DNA from: Portulaca oleracea
Lineage: Eukaryota > Streptophyta > Magnoliopsida > Caryophyllales > Portulacaceae
Assembly: GCA_029582165.1 (NCBI GenBank)
Contig: CM055872.1
Location: forward strand, 27,382,243 to 27,446,242
Length of the DNA: 64,000 nt
Reading direction: 5' to 3'
The notes beneath the pieces are model-generated. The model did not search any database and had not been told where the DNA came from. It saw nothing but the letters and a program-made list of their open reading frames with translations. The stretch's first letter is position 1; each line of letters starts with the position of its first letter. Of this stretch, positions 24,600 through 33,361 are shown piece after piece. The translations under genes and the position numbers were made by a program.

Positions 24600-25823
24600 T
24601 GTAGACACCGGATTTTGTACCGGTATTAGTTTTAGTTATTTGTAAAAAATAAGCTAGCCAAGTAATTTAGTGGCATGCAAACCCATTTCTTTCTAATCCG
24701 GAAGCGAGCAAAACTGGCCAACAGAACCAGCCGAAACCCGTCTGGGTTGGGCCCACGTTCCTTCCGCCTCCAGCCAAACCCGTCTGGGTTTGTCCAATTT
24801 TCATGCCGCCTCCAGCCCAAACCCGTCTGGATTTATTGTTCCGCGGCTATATGCTATAACCCTAGACGTACCCCTGATCTCCCCATTCCACTATAAATTA
24901 AACCCTAACCCCTCTCATTTGACACACAACATTATGCTAGAGTATTGACACTAGCATAATTCTCTCTACCTCTTCTCTCCCCCTGCATGCTACTTCACTA
25001 AAGGTTAGAATAAGTTATCATCGACGTAAACCATGTAACATAACGTTTCTTTTGTACTTTTCAATTCATTATTTTGCATGATTTTAATGTTAAACTTGTG
25101 AGATTTATACTTAATTCCCCCTTTAACTTTTTCCGCTTTGATTTAATTCTAGTAGAGTCTATTCGGTTGAATAGGAGGATTTGACAATTCTAATTGTCAC
25201 ATTCGTAACCTTACCCCCGAATCCATCTTTGGATTCGTAGACCGGAGTCTGTGTCAAAATGGTTTGTTGTTTTTCTCCTAAAAATTCAACTGGCGACTCT
25301 ATATTCATACTTCGGTATTTGCCTTTTTTACGCTTTCTTTGACCTAATTTGTGATTAACGCAAAAGGTAATCCGGTCTGGTTCAATCCATGAACCCAGGC
25401 GGGTTTACTGTCCTCTTTTCACTTTCTTTCTGCTTCGCTATTTATTCGGTCCAATTCGCGGATAGCACCTGAGTTAACCCGGCTCGGTTCAATTCATGAA
25501 CTCAGACGGGTTTATCACCTTCTTTTCAATCTTTCCTTTGTTTTCTTTCTCGTGGGGTCTGCAGCAACAAAACCTGGCTCGGTTCAAGCAATGAACCCAG
25601 ACGGGTTTCCTTGTGTTTTCTCCTTCCTTTTTTTTTATCTCTTTCTTTTTTCTTTCTTAAAAGGTGAATCTCGGGATCATGGCGCATAAATCGATTTAAT
25701 CTGTCGGCAAATTTATTCTTAAAAGTTCAACCTTATTTAAGGTTAAGCAATCCTAGTCGGCTCCCAATCAATCACTCTTTAAGTAGCGCCGCGAAAAAGG
25801 TTATCAATTTTTCGGGGTCTACA
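24600..25823 (+). repeat. Family C 5' LTR
   Basis: 1224 bp, TGTAGAC...GTCTACA. U3 carries three AAACCCGTCTGGGTTT near-palindromes (24733-24748, 24777-24792, 24819-24834). A TATA box CTATAAAT is at 24891-24898. A perfect 10-bp inverted repeat ATTATGCTAG/CTAGCATAAT (24931-24960) follows about 33 bp later. Further near-palindromes lie in U5 (25391, 25498, 25592). Confidence 0.93.
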
Positions 25824-25826
25824 GAT

Positions 25827-25844
25827 TGGCGACTCCACTGGGGA
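25827..25844 (+). other. tRNA-Arg-type primer binding site of family C
   Basis: TGGCGACTCCACTGGGGA, three bases after the LTR; identical to the Tat site at 36475-36492. Confidence 0.9.
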
Positions 25845-26999
25845 CTTAAACTTAAAAAGAGGGTAAAACTTGAAAGAATTAAATTTTAGCGAATTTGGTA
25901 AAAAAGGGAGGAATTAATTTATTTCACATTTTTTATCATTTTTAGGCATATTGCATACCAGGCTACTCTTGGGCCTTTATAGCTGGGGAGCACAAAAGCG
26001 TTGGTTTAGGTTTTAAAACTAGGAATCAATCCCGAGAGCGGGAGGTCACTACTTGTGGGATGCACTTACATCGCCAAGCATTTGATCTCTCCTCTCACCC
26101 GTGTTACACTCTAAAGGTTTCCTTGAAACCCAAAGAGCAACACCCCACACATTTTTCCTTGAATTCTATATAAGGAAAATGCAGGCGAACATGTGGTACC
26201 CTATTCATCTCCTAAACCTAGAAAAACATGAATCTAAAGCCATGGTTAGGCTCATCCCGCATCGTATGTCATGTAAATTAATCTGAAAAGATGAGTCCAA
26301 ATGTCTAGCCCAAACATGAGTGGGACGTCATTCTAGCCCGTAGGATCAAATGAGAGATGGACTAGCCCAAGCCCAAACCTGCAGTTTGGTGGCCCAAACC
26401 TGCAGTTTGGTGGCCCAAACCAGACGGGTTTGATGTGCTGGCCTAGTTGGACTCGCGAAATCTGTCTATGCCCATTTGAAAGGGAGGAATTACGATTCAA
26501 ACCTGCACGGTTTGGGCACATTTTCTTCTCCTTCCACTTCGGGCCAAACTGTTCGATACTGCAGTCAGCCTGATCCACTTACTATTGATCCTATTCGGCC
26601 CTTTATGACGCTCCTTGAGTCAGATTCCCATTGTATCTTGTACCTTGATCTTGAGCCCGATAAAAATTCAAACATGATCCATCGTGGCTCGATCCAAGTA
26701 ATGACCCAATGAGTATCAGTCCTGTCAGTCATCATGCTAGGTCCATATAGAGTTAGGACATGCATTCCCATAAAAGTGGGTGAGTCACCCTTAATGTCTG
26801 CATGTAGGCGTCATGTCCATGTCCTAGGTTCATATAGGTCCATTAAGTCATGCATGCATTGTGCGGGTGGCATAAAGGTTCTTTCGAGCACTAAACCAGT
26901 TTCCATGCAGGCAGGATAGCAGACCATCTCCGAGCCCGTATCCGTGACCCACGAACCGGCAGGCTCATTCACAATCCCAACTACGCACCGCCCGATCCG
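25845..26999 (+). other. Family C leader
   Basis: Non-coding. Near-palindromes CAAACCTGCAGTTTG occur twice (about 26387-26413) and CCAGACGGGTTTG and CCTGCACGGTTTG follow at about 26416 and 26503. Nothing else recognised. Confidence 0.6.
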
Positions 27000-27965
27000 G
27001 TGAATCGGTGAATCCACCATGTCAGATCCCTAGCCAACAACCTTTCGGGAGAGTTCGTGACAAGCAACTCGATGAGTCAGACGAGTGCACAGAAGCAATT
27101 GCCTTTGCATGGCGACGGAGGACAGAACCAATGAGAAGCTAGAAAAGAAGTTCGTAAAATCAGCACCATGAATGGTGTCTTTGGAAGCCATTAAGCGATC
27201 AACAAGAAGTTGGGCATTGAAGAGAAGGGTAACCCTAAATCCAAAAATGGGGCCCAAAACCCAATTCATCCGTGAGGCTAAGTCTAAATCCGTAAGAATA
27301 ACTCCAAAACCTCGGAGGACCCCTATGTCAAGAAGCTTGAAGAGAAGGTTGACATGCTCACCGTAGGATGATGAAAGTTGATCCAACCTTTACAGACGCT
27401 TGCATGGATTTGGCCATCCCCAAACACCATGTATCAAGGGTAAGGGACAAAGTTGAAGTACCGGGCATCAGGTTCAAGCCATCTGAGAACCCATCTCATC
27501 ATCTAGAGGAGTTCCTGAGGCTGGCCCCCCTTCACAAAGTAGATGAAAGTCTTTCCACCACAGTCTTCCCTTCCACTCTAGAAGGTAAGGCCAAGGTGTG
27601 GTACCAAAATCTACCCCCTCACATCAAAACTGACGCAGACGAGTTGTTCAAGGCCTTCATCAGCCATTTTAGTCGTCTCCAACAAAAGGAGGACACTGTA
27701 GATGACCTCACTTCCATGAAGCAAAGAGATGATGAGTCATTCCTCTCTTATTATGAACGATGGCACTCAATGCTGTTAAAGATCGACGAGCCCCTTTAGG
27801 ATGCAATTGAGCACTTTCAAGCAAAGCATCCACCCTCGCATCACCCGGCATTTTGGCTTTCAATCTATCAAAGACTTTGAGACTTTGAAGGATTTGTGTG
27901 TGCAAATTGAAGCTGCTTACAACGAGAAGAGCACATAACATTCTGGATCTAGCTCCAACAGGAGG
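27000..27965 (+). pseudogene. Family C gag
   Basis: The only long open part is 27368-27799 (143 codons). It reads the plant retrotransposon gag domain: LEEFLRLAPLHKVDESLS...FPSTLEGKAKVWYQNLPPHI...ELFKAFISHFSRLQQ...LTSMKQRDDESFLSYYERWHSML. Upstream, a different frame holds EDPYVKKLEEKVDML (about 27310-27355), a usual gag segment, so the start is shifted. After a TAG at 27797-27799 homologous sequence continues in broken frames to about 27940 (IKDFETLKDLCVQIEAAYNEKST-type). The zinc knuckle is absent; an Athila fragment follows at 28022. Not functional. Confidence 0.75.
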
Positions 27966-28021
27966 GCCACTAGCGTGCCTAGCCCCTCGTAAAAGCTGAG
28001 ACTAATTCCATCCAACGAGGT

Positions 28022-29335
28022 CAGAACCTTTCTTACTTTCAGTTTAACTTGCTTCACTTAGAAAAATCTGGACGAGATCTCAAAAGTTTTTGAAACCTTT
28101 TCCTTCAAACCTTTTGATTTTGAGACAAGTTAGAAAGTTGTATCTGACAGCTTTGACTATCTTAGAAAGTATAAATGTGCGTGCCGCAAATCTTTGGGCT
28201 AAGTTTAGTTGATTGAGCCCCATCCCGTGAGTCCACATTGCCTAAGTTTTGAATTGATCACTTTTATCAATTCCATGATCCCTTGAGTGACTCACCCATT
28301 AGTTGCATCTCTAGAACTTGTTTTGCATCTTGCTTGAGACTACACATTTGCATTGCACGCTGTGACAAAGTGATTAAGGCATTCGATTTTATTTTGATAA
28401 GCTACATAGCTAATTAGCCTTCCTTACATTATATTTACCGTTCTTTTTGCCCCGCCTAGCCTTTGTTTATCCTTTTTTCATGATTGAACCCTGACAATAC
28501 GAGCCTTGGCCTCTGATATCCAGTATCCCTTTGCCTTGCTTGGTTGGATGAGAGTTTGTCTTTTTTTGGAAGTTTGGGAGAATCTGAAAGTCCCATATCT
28601 TGAGCGATTGGTATTTGGTTATGTTGTTCATATATTATATCAAAGTCGAAGATTCCATAGATATTCTTCTCCCCGATCACCCACAAAAAAAAAGAAAGAA
28701 TAAAAAAATTGATAAAAAAAAGGAAAAGAGTTTCAAAAATAAAAGGGTGATTAGAGAGATTCAATTTAAAGTTCAGAAAACTTTGACCTGGTTGTATTCA
28801 GTTGAGATGTTTCAGGGTGAAAGGTGAAATGCCTTGCATACATTAAGCAAGAAGGAGAGTTCAGAGTGTTTTATTCGTTGAAAATCAATCCAAGCATGGC
28901 TCTTAACTCCTCATTCCCAAATTTTACCGCTCCTTACCCTAACCTAAGCCCCGTTGCAACCCGAAAAAGTCTTTTTGATTATCACTTGTGCATTGCATAC
29001 CAGTAGTGGAGAGTGAGGTTCTTACCAAGCTTATGGTAGTTTGTTTCTATTGGTTTGAGTATGAGAAAACACACATACCTATTCAAAATTGAGTGTTTGA
29101 GTGTTTGTTCTTTCCTATGTGAGGTTTGTTCTTTTTGACTGACCTACGTCCATAACTAACCGCGCACATTTGCATTATTCTTAAGAACTGTCGGCGGATT
29201 TATGCCTCTGAAGTACTTGTTCTCTCCTTTGGGATTCGAAAATTTCTTCCTATCTCTTTCGAACTGAGTTATGATTTTGTCCAGATTAATCTTTGTGCTT
29301 GCTTGTTGAATTAATTTTGTTCTTCCTATTGAAAA
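28022..29335 (+). mobile_element. Athila family B 3' non-coding fragment inside family C
   Basis: From ACCTTTCTTACTTTCAGTTT onward this matches 1372-2490, and its last part (29100-29320) matches the reverse complement of 44680-44890. No LTR and no terminal G tract are present. It has no clear TSD, so it may be a recombination product rather than a clean insertion. No ORF. Confidence 0.8.
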
Positions 29336-29339
29336 TTCC

Positions 29340-29490
29340 TTATCCCAGAATGTTTCAGCAGCACGTAGAAAATCCCAATCTATCTTCACTTGCCTCAAAC
29401 TTAGCAGAGAAGTCGACTTATACCTCCCCAGCTCTCTCTTTTCCTCCTTGGATAGAGTGCTTATCCAAGTGGCTAGCTTTTTTTTTTTCG
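29340..29490 (-). pseudogene. DUF7745-like ORF fragment (antisense in family C)
   Basis: On the minus strand it reads ISTLSKEEKRELGRYKSTSLLSLRQVKIDWDFLRAAETFWD, clearly homologous to the start of the plus-strand ORF at 16542. In both elements the ORF is antisense to gag, so orientation is conserved. Only about 50 codons remain. Confidence 0.7.
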
Positions 29491-29544
29491 AACGCCATCA
29501 GGATGAAAGGACGATTTGATTCACGTCGAGGCAAGGAAATAATG

Positions 29545-29745
29545 GGGACAACGAAACTCAAACGAGTTTGATGGTGTTTGGTTTGTGCTTGTGATTTGGA
29601 GAAGGCATAACCCAGACGGGTTTCCTTGCCCTGTACGCCAGGATAATGAAACTCAAACGGGTTTGATGGTGTTTGGCTTGTGCTTGTGATTTGGAGAAGG
29701 CGTAACCCAGACGGGTTTACTTGCCCTGTACACCAAGATCAGCTT
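29545..29745 (+). repeat. Tandem duplication (~95 bp x 2) with near-palindromes
   Basis: Two copies (starting about 29552 and 29647) of a unit containing CTCAAACGAGTTTGATGG or CTCAAACGGGTTTGATGG, GCTTGTGATTTGGAGAAGG, and CCCAGACGGGTTT, ending CCTTGCCCTGTA. Non-coding. Confidence 0.8.
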
Positions 29746-30279
29746 TCCTTAAACTGCACACCAAGTTAGGATTTCTCGGCGCGAAACGCAGACGGGCCTG
29801 GGCTAGCCTATGTGGAGTTCTAAAGGCCCAGGGCCTAAAACCCAGACGAGTTTGGGCCAACTTATTGGGCTATCTCACGGAGCCACTTCAACTCTATTTT
29901 GGGTCATAATGCGGGTCCACAAGATAGTTATATGTCTTCGCTGGCCCCGAAACTGTAGCTCGAACTTACTTGTAGCATTTAATTTTCGGTCTTTTTTTTT
30001 GGGGAAGTGGGAGTAATCCCACCATGTAGATTGCATATCGCATTACACATTGTTGTTACATTATGCATAAGGGTACACGAGATTAAAAAGTGCATTACGC
30101 AGCACCATCATTGCATAAGCATCACATCAGTGGTTCGCACTAGCGCATAAATAAAAAAAACGTACGTCATGCATCATTGCATTGCATTGTCCTAAGTGCA
30201 TAATAAAGAGTCATACATAGCATTACATAAGTTCATTACATAAAGACCCTGCATGTGCATCATTCTAAGTCCTCATCAT
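29746..30279 (+). other. Family C interior, no gene seen
   Basis: G/C-balanced to about 29900 with one AAACCCAGACGAGTTTGGG motif, then AT-rich with many CATTGCAT and GCATTACAT words (30020-30260). No coding signal. Confidence 0.5.
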
Positions 30280-30470
30280 GCCAGACCTTCGCATCGCCAC
30301 CACCACTGGCGCAATTAGCCTCATGGGCCCCGCTTCCACCAGGGCCAAAGTAAGTGTCCCACTGGTAGTAAGAGGAGTCTACCACCTCTGTATCGCTACC
30401 TGAGCCAGATAGGTGTAACACTTCGGTACCGCCTGCATTGAGCCAAGAATGTTCGAGTGACCTTGGCTTA
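30280..30470 (-). pseudogene. C-terminal fragment of plant-mobile-domain-like ORF (antisense in family C)
   Basis: The minus frame ending in TGA near 30278 reads EHSWLNAGG...SYYQWDTYFGPGGSG...GGGGDAKVWHDEDLE. The tail of the plus-strand gene at 12468-15229 reads PQHSWLRGS and TLWDTYFGTAG...GDSGSLW, with the same WDTYFG core and acidic end. This shows that family C once carried the same antisense gene as the Tat complex. Confidence 0.6.
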
Positions 30471-31290
30471 GAAAAAATTCAATCGAGTTTCCACTAAGCC
30501 GGGGGCTATTTGAATAAAAAAGGAAGCAAGTCACTACGGCGACTATCAAGTGATTCCCAGTTTAGCAAGAGTTAAATCAAACTGCCACTAAGTTGGGCTA
30601 CGAGCCCAAGCAATGGGTCGAATCACTAAAAACTAGAACGGCCCGCCTAGGTCCGCTGCAAAGACTCATTTCATATCGGCTCCTCGCCTTCAACCCAAGG
30701 TTTGGGCCTCCTCACCTCGGCCCTTCCTGACCAACCTGCACGGTTTGGGTCTGTCTGTCGGATCACTGGACTCACAACAAAAAGGAAAAGAGCCCAACTC
30801 CGGTCCAACCTGCACGGGTTTGGGTGCCTCCCTCACTCAGTGACTGACTGACCAGCCCAACCTGCACGGTTTGGGCCTTCTTCCATTTCATCAGCTCACA
30901 AAAAAAAAAAAAAAATTTAGCCCAAACCCAGACGGGTTTGACGAAAAAAAAAAAAAAACCCAGACGGGTTTTATGGGCCCAAACTCGTCTCTGCAATTCA
31001 GGCCCAATGCAATTCGATTTTGCAGGCCATTTCCCACGAAGCAATGACAAACTCAAAATACGTCGGTCTGATTTTGCAGGCCCGTTTCCGAGAGCTAAAG
31101 CACGAATGACAAGTAAATTTTTCTGACTCGCTCTGATTTTCAGATAAACTGATGCCCTCCTTCTCTGTTTTGCAGAACAATGCACAAAATACGTCGGTCG
31201 TCAGGCGGTTACAAAAAGACGAACTCATCTTCGGGCCATCGCGGGCCCTCACAATGCGATGACACCCTTTTCAGCACACAGACACAGGTC
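30471..31290 (+). other. Family C interior rich in ACCTGCACGGTTTGGG motifs
   Basis: Non-coding. Near-palindromes lie at about 30738, 30812, 30866, 30920 and 30957. Poly-A runs occupy 30898-30915 and 30943-30958. Confidence 0.55.
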
Positions 31291-31295
31291 CGCAC

Positions 31296-31990
31296 TTCAC
31301 GGCGAAATGAAGTGGGTGACCTTGATCTACCTCACGGCGAAATGAAGTGGATCACCTCATCATCACGGCATGCTTCACGGCGAAATGAAGCACGTCACCT
31401 CGATCCACCTCACGGCGAAATGAAGTGGATCACCTCATCATCACGGCATGCTTCACGGCGAAATGAAGCGCGTCACCTCGATCCACCTCACGGCGAAATG
31501 AAGTGGATTACCTCACAATCCTGGCCTGCTTCACGGCGAAATGAAGCACGTCACCTCAATCCACCTCACGGCGAAATGAAGTGGATTACCTCATCATCCT
31601 GGCACGCTTCACGGCGAAATGAAGCGGGTCACCTCGATCCACCTCACGGCGAAATGAAGTGGATCACCTCATCATCTTGGCATGCTTCACGGCGAAATGA
31701 AGTAGATCACCTCATCATCCTGGCATGCTTCATGGCGAAATGAAGCGCGTCACCCTGATCCACCTCACGGCGAAATGAAGTGGATCACCTCATCATCCTG
31801 GCATGCTTCACGGCGAAATGAAGCACGTCACCCCGATCCGCCTCACGGCGAAATGAAGCGGATCGACTCCGACCAGCTTTACGGAAGAAACTAAGCAGGT
31901 CAACCCACACAGACACAGGTCTTGCACTCCACGGCGAAATGAAGTGCATGACCTTGATCTACCTCACGGCGAAATGAGGCGGATCAATTC
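31296..31990 (+). repeat. 78-bp tandem array of alternating hairpins
   Basis: Sixteen or so cores CGGCGAAA, each flanked by inverted arms, spaced alternately 35 and 43 bp. One arm pair is GCTTCA/TGAAGC (for example 31450-31469); the other is GATCCACCTCA/TGAAGTGGATC (31402-31431, one mismatch). At 31835-31865 the arms are GATCCGC/GCGGATC, a compensated change. Two CTTTACGGAAGAAACTAAGC variants (31877, 31998) look like diverged units. Because 78 is a multiple of 3, a 26-residue repeated ORF (31180-31743) crosses it; I do not think it is coding. The array lies 150 bp before the PPT. Confidence 0.9.
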
Positions 31991-32137
31991 GGTCAGCTTT
32001 ACGGAAGAAACTAAGCAGGCCAACCAACATCGACGCAGGACCAAGCTTCCAAGCGTCAACCAGCTTCAGAACAGGCTTCTGATTCATATCCAAGATCATC
32101 AAGACTACTTTGATCATCGTTTTACTCAAACTCGATC

Positions 32138-32152
32138 AAAGTGGGGGCTATC
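32138..32152 (+). other. Family C polypurine tract
   Basis: AAAGTGGGGGCTATC abuts the TG of the 3' LTR at 32153. Confidence 0.9.
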
Positions 32153-33361
32153 TGTAGACACCGGATTTTGTACCGATATTAGTTTTAGTTATTTGTAAAA
32201 AATAAGCTAGCCGAGTAATTTAGTGGCATGCAAACCCATTTCTTTCTAATCCGGAAGCGAGCAAAATCGCCATGTAATCCAGCCCAAACCCGTCTGGGTT
32301 GGGGCCCACTTCCTCTTTCTCCACCAAACCCGTCTGGGTTTGTCCAATTTTCATGCCGCCTCCAGCCCAAACCCGTCTGGGTTTATTGTTCCGCGGCTAT
32401 ATGCTATAACCCTAGACGTACCCCTGATCTCCCCATTCCACTATAAATTAAACCCTAACCCCTCTCATTTGACACACTACATTATGCTAGAGTATTGACA
32501 CTAGCATAATTCTCTCTACCTCTTCTCTCCCCCTGCATGCTACTTCACTAAAGGTTAGAATAAGTTATCATCGATGTAAACCATGTAACATAACGTTTCT
32601 TTTGTACTTTTCAATTCATTATTTTGCATGATTTTAATGTTAAACTTGTGAGATTTATATTTAATTCCCCCTTTAACTTTTTCCGCTTTGATTTAATTCT
32701 AGTAGAGTCTATTCGGTTGAATAGGAGGATTTGACAATTCTAATTGTCACATTCGTAACCTTACCCCCGAATCCATCTTTGGATTCGTAGACCGGAGTCC
32801 ATGTCAAAATGGTTTGTTGTTTTTCTCCTAAAAATTCAACTGGCGACTCTATATTCATACTTCGGTATTTGCCTTTTTTACGCTTTCTTTGACCTAATTT
32901 GTGATTAACGCAAAAGGTAATCCGGTTTGGTTCAATCCATGAACCCAGGCGGGTTTACTGTCCTCTTTTCACTTTCTTTCTGCTTCGCTATTTATTCTGT
33001 CCAATTCGCGGATACTTTGAGTTAACGGCTCGGTTCATTCATGAACCTGCGGGTTTATCACCTTCTTTTCAATCTTTCCTTTGTTTTCTTTTCTCGTGTC
33101 TGCAGAACAAAACCGGCTCGGTTCAAGCAATGAACCTGCACGGTTTCCTTGTGTTTTCCCCTTCCTTTTTTTTTATCTCTTTCTTTTTTCTTTCTTAAAA
33201 GGTGAATCTCGGGATCATGGCGCATAAATCGATTTAATCTGTCGGCAAATTTATTCTTAAAAGTTCAACCTTATTTAAGGTTAAGCAATCCTAGTCGGCT
33301 CCCAATCAATCACTCTTTAAGTAGCGCCGCGAAAAAGGTTATCAATCTTTCGGGGTCTACA
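32153..33361 (+). repeat. Family C 3' LTR
   Basis: 1209 bp. Nearly identical to the 5' LTR except at and near the near-palindromes: AACCCAGACGGGTTT at 25593 is AACCTGCACGGTTT at 33135, and AACTCAGACGGGTTT at 25498 is AACCTGCGGGTTT near 33043. The 10-bp inverted repeat (32481-32510) is unchanged. Confidence 0.93.

Larger units (their letters stand above)
24600..33361 (+). mobile_element. Complete non-autonomous Tat-like element, family C, TSD GTATG
   Basis: The 5' LTR (24600-25823) and 3' LTR (32153-33361) both start TGTAGACACCGG and end GGGGTCTACA. GTATG occurs at 24595-24599 and 33362-33366. PBS TGGCGACTCCACTGGGGA is at 25827-25844 and PPT AAAGTGGGGGCTATC at 32138-32152. The 6.3-kb interior has a broken gag, an Athila fragment, antisense remnants of the DUF7745-like and plant-mobile-domain-like ORFs, and a hairpin array, but no protease, reverse transcriptase or integrase. 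It must have moved with enzymes from another element. LTRs differ by roughly 1-2% outside hairpin sites (eye estimate), so it is fairly young. Confidence 0.93.

Noticed and set aside
24898..24912. Telomere-like AAACCCTAACCCC
   Set aside because: Single occurrence per LTR, part of family C R/U5; no tandem TTTAGGG array.
31180..31743. 187-codon ORF with a 26-residue repeat
   Set aside because: A by-product of a 78-bp non-coding hairpin array (78 is a multiple of 3); stem covariation fits structure, not protein.
31296..31990. CRISPR-like array
   Set aside because: Spacers are themselves repeated and the DNA is plant retrotransposon; no cas genes are possible here.
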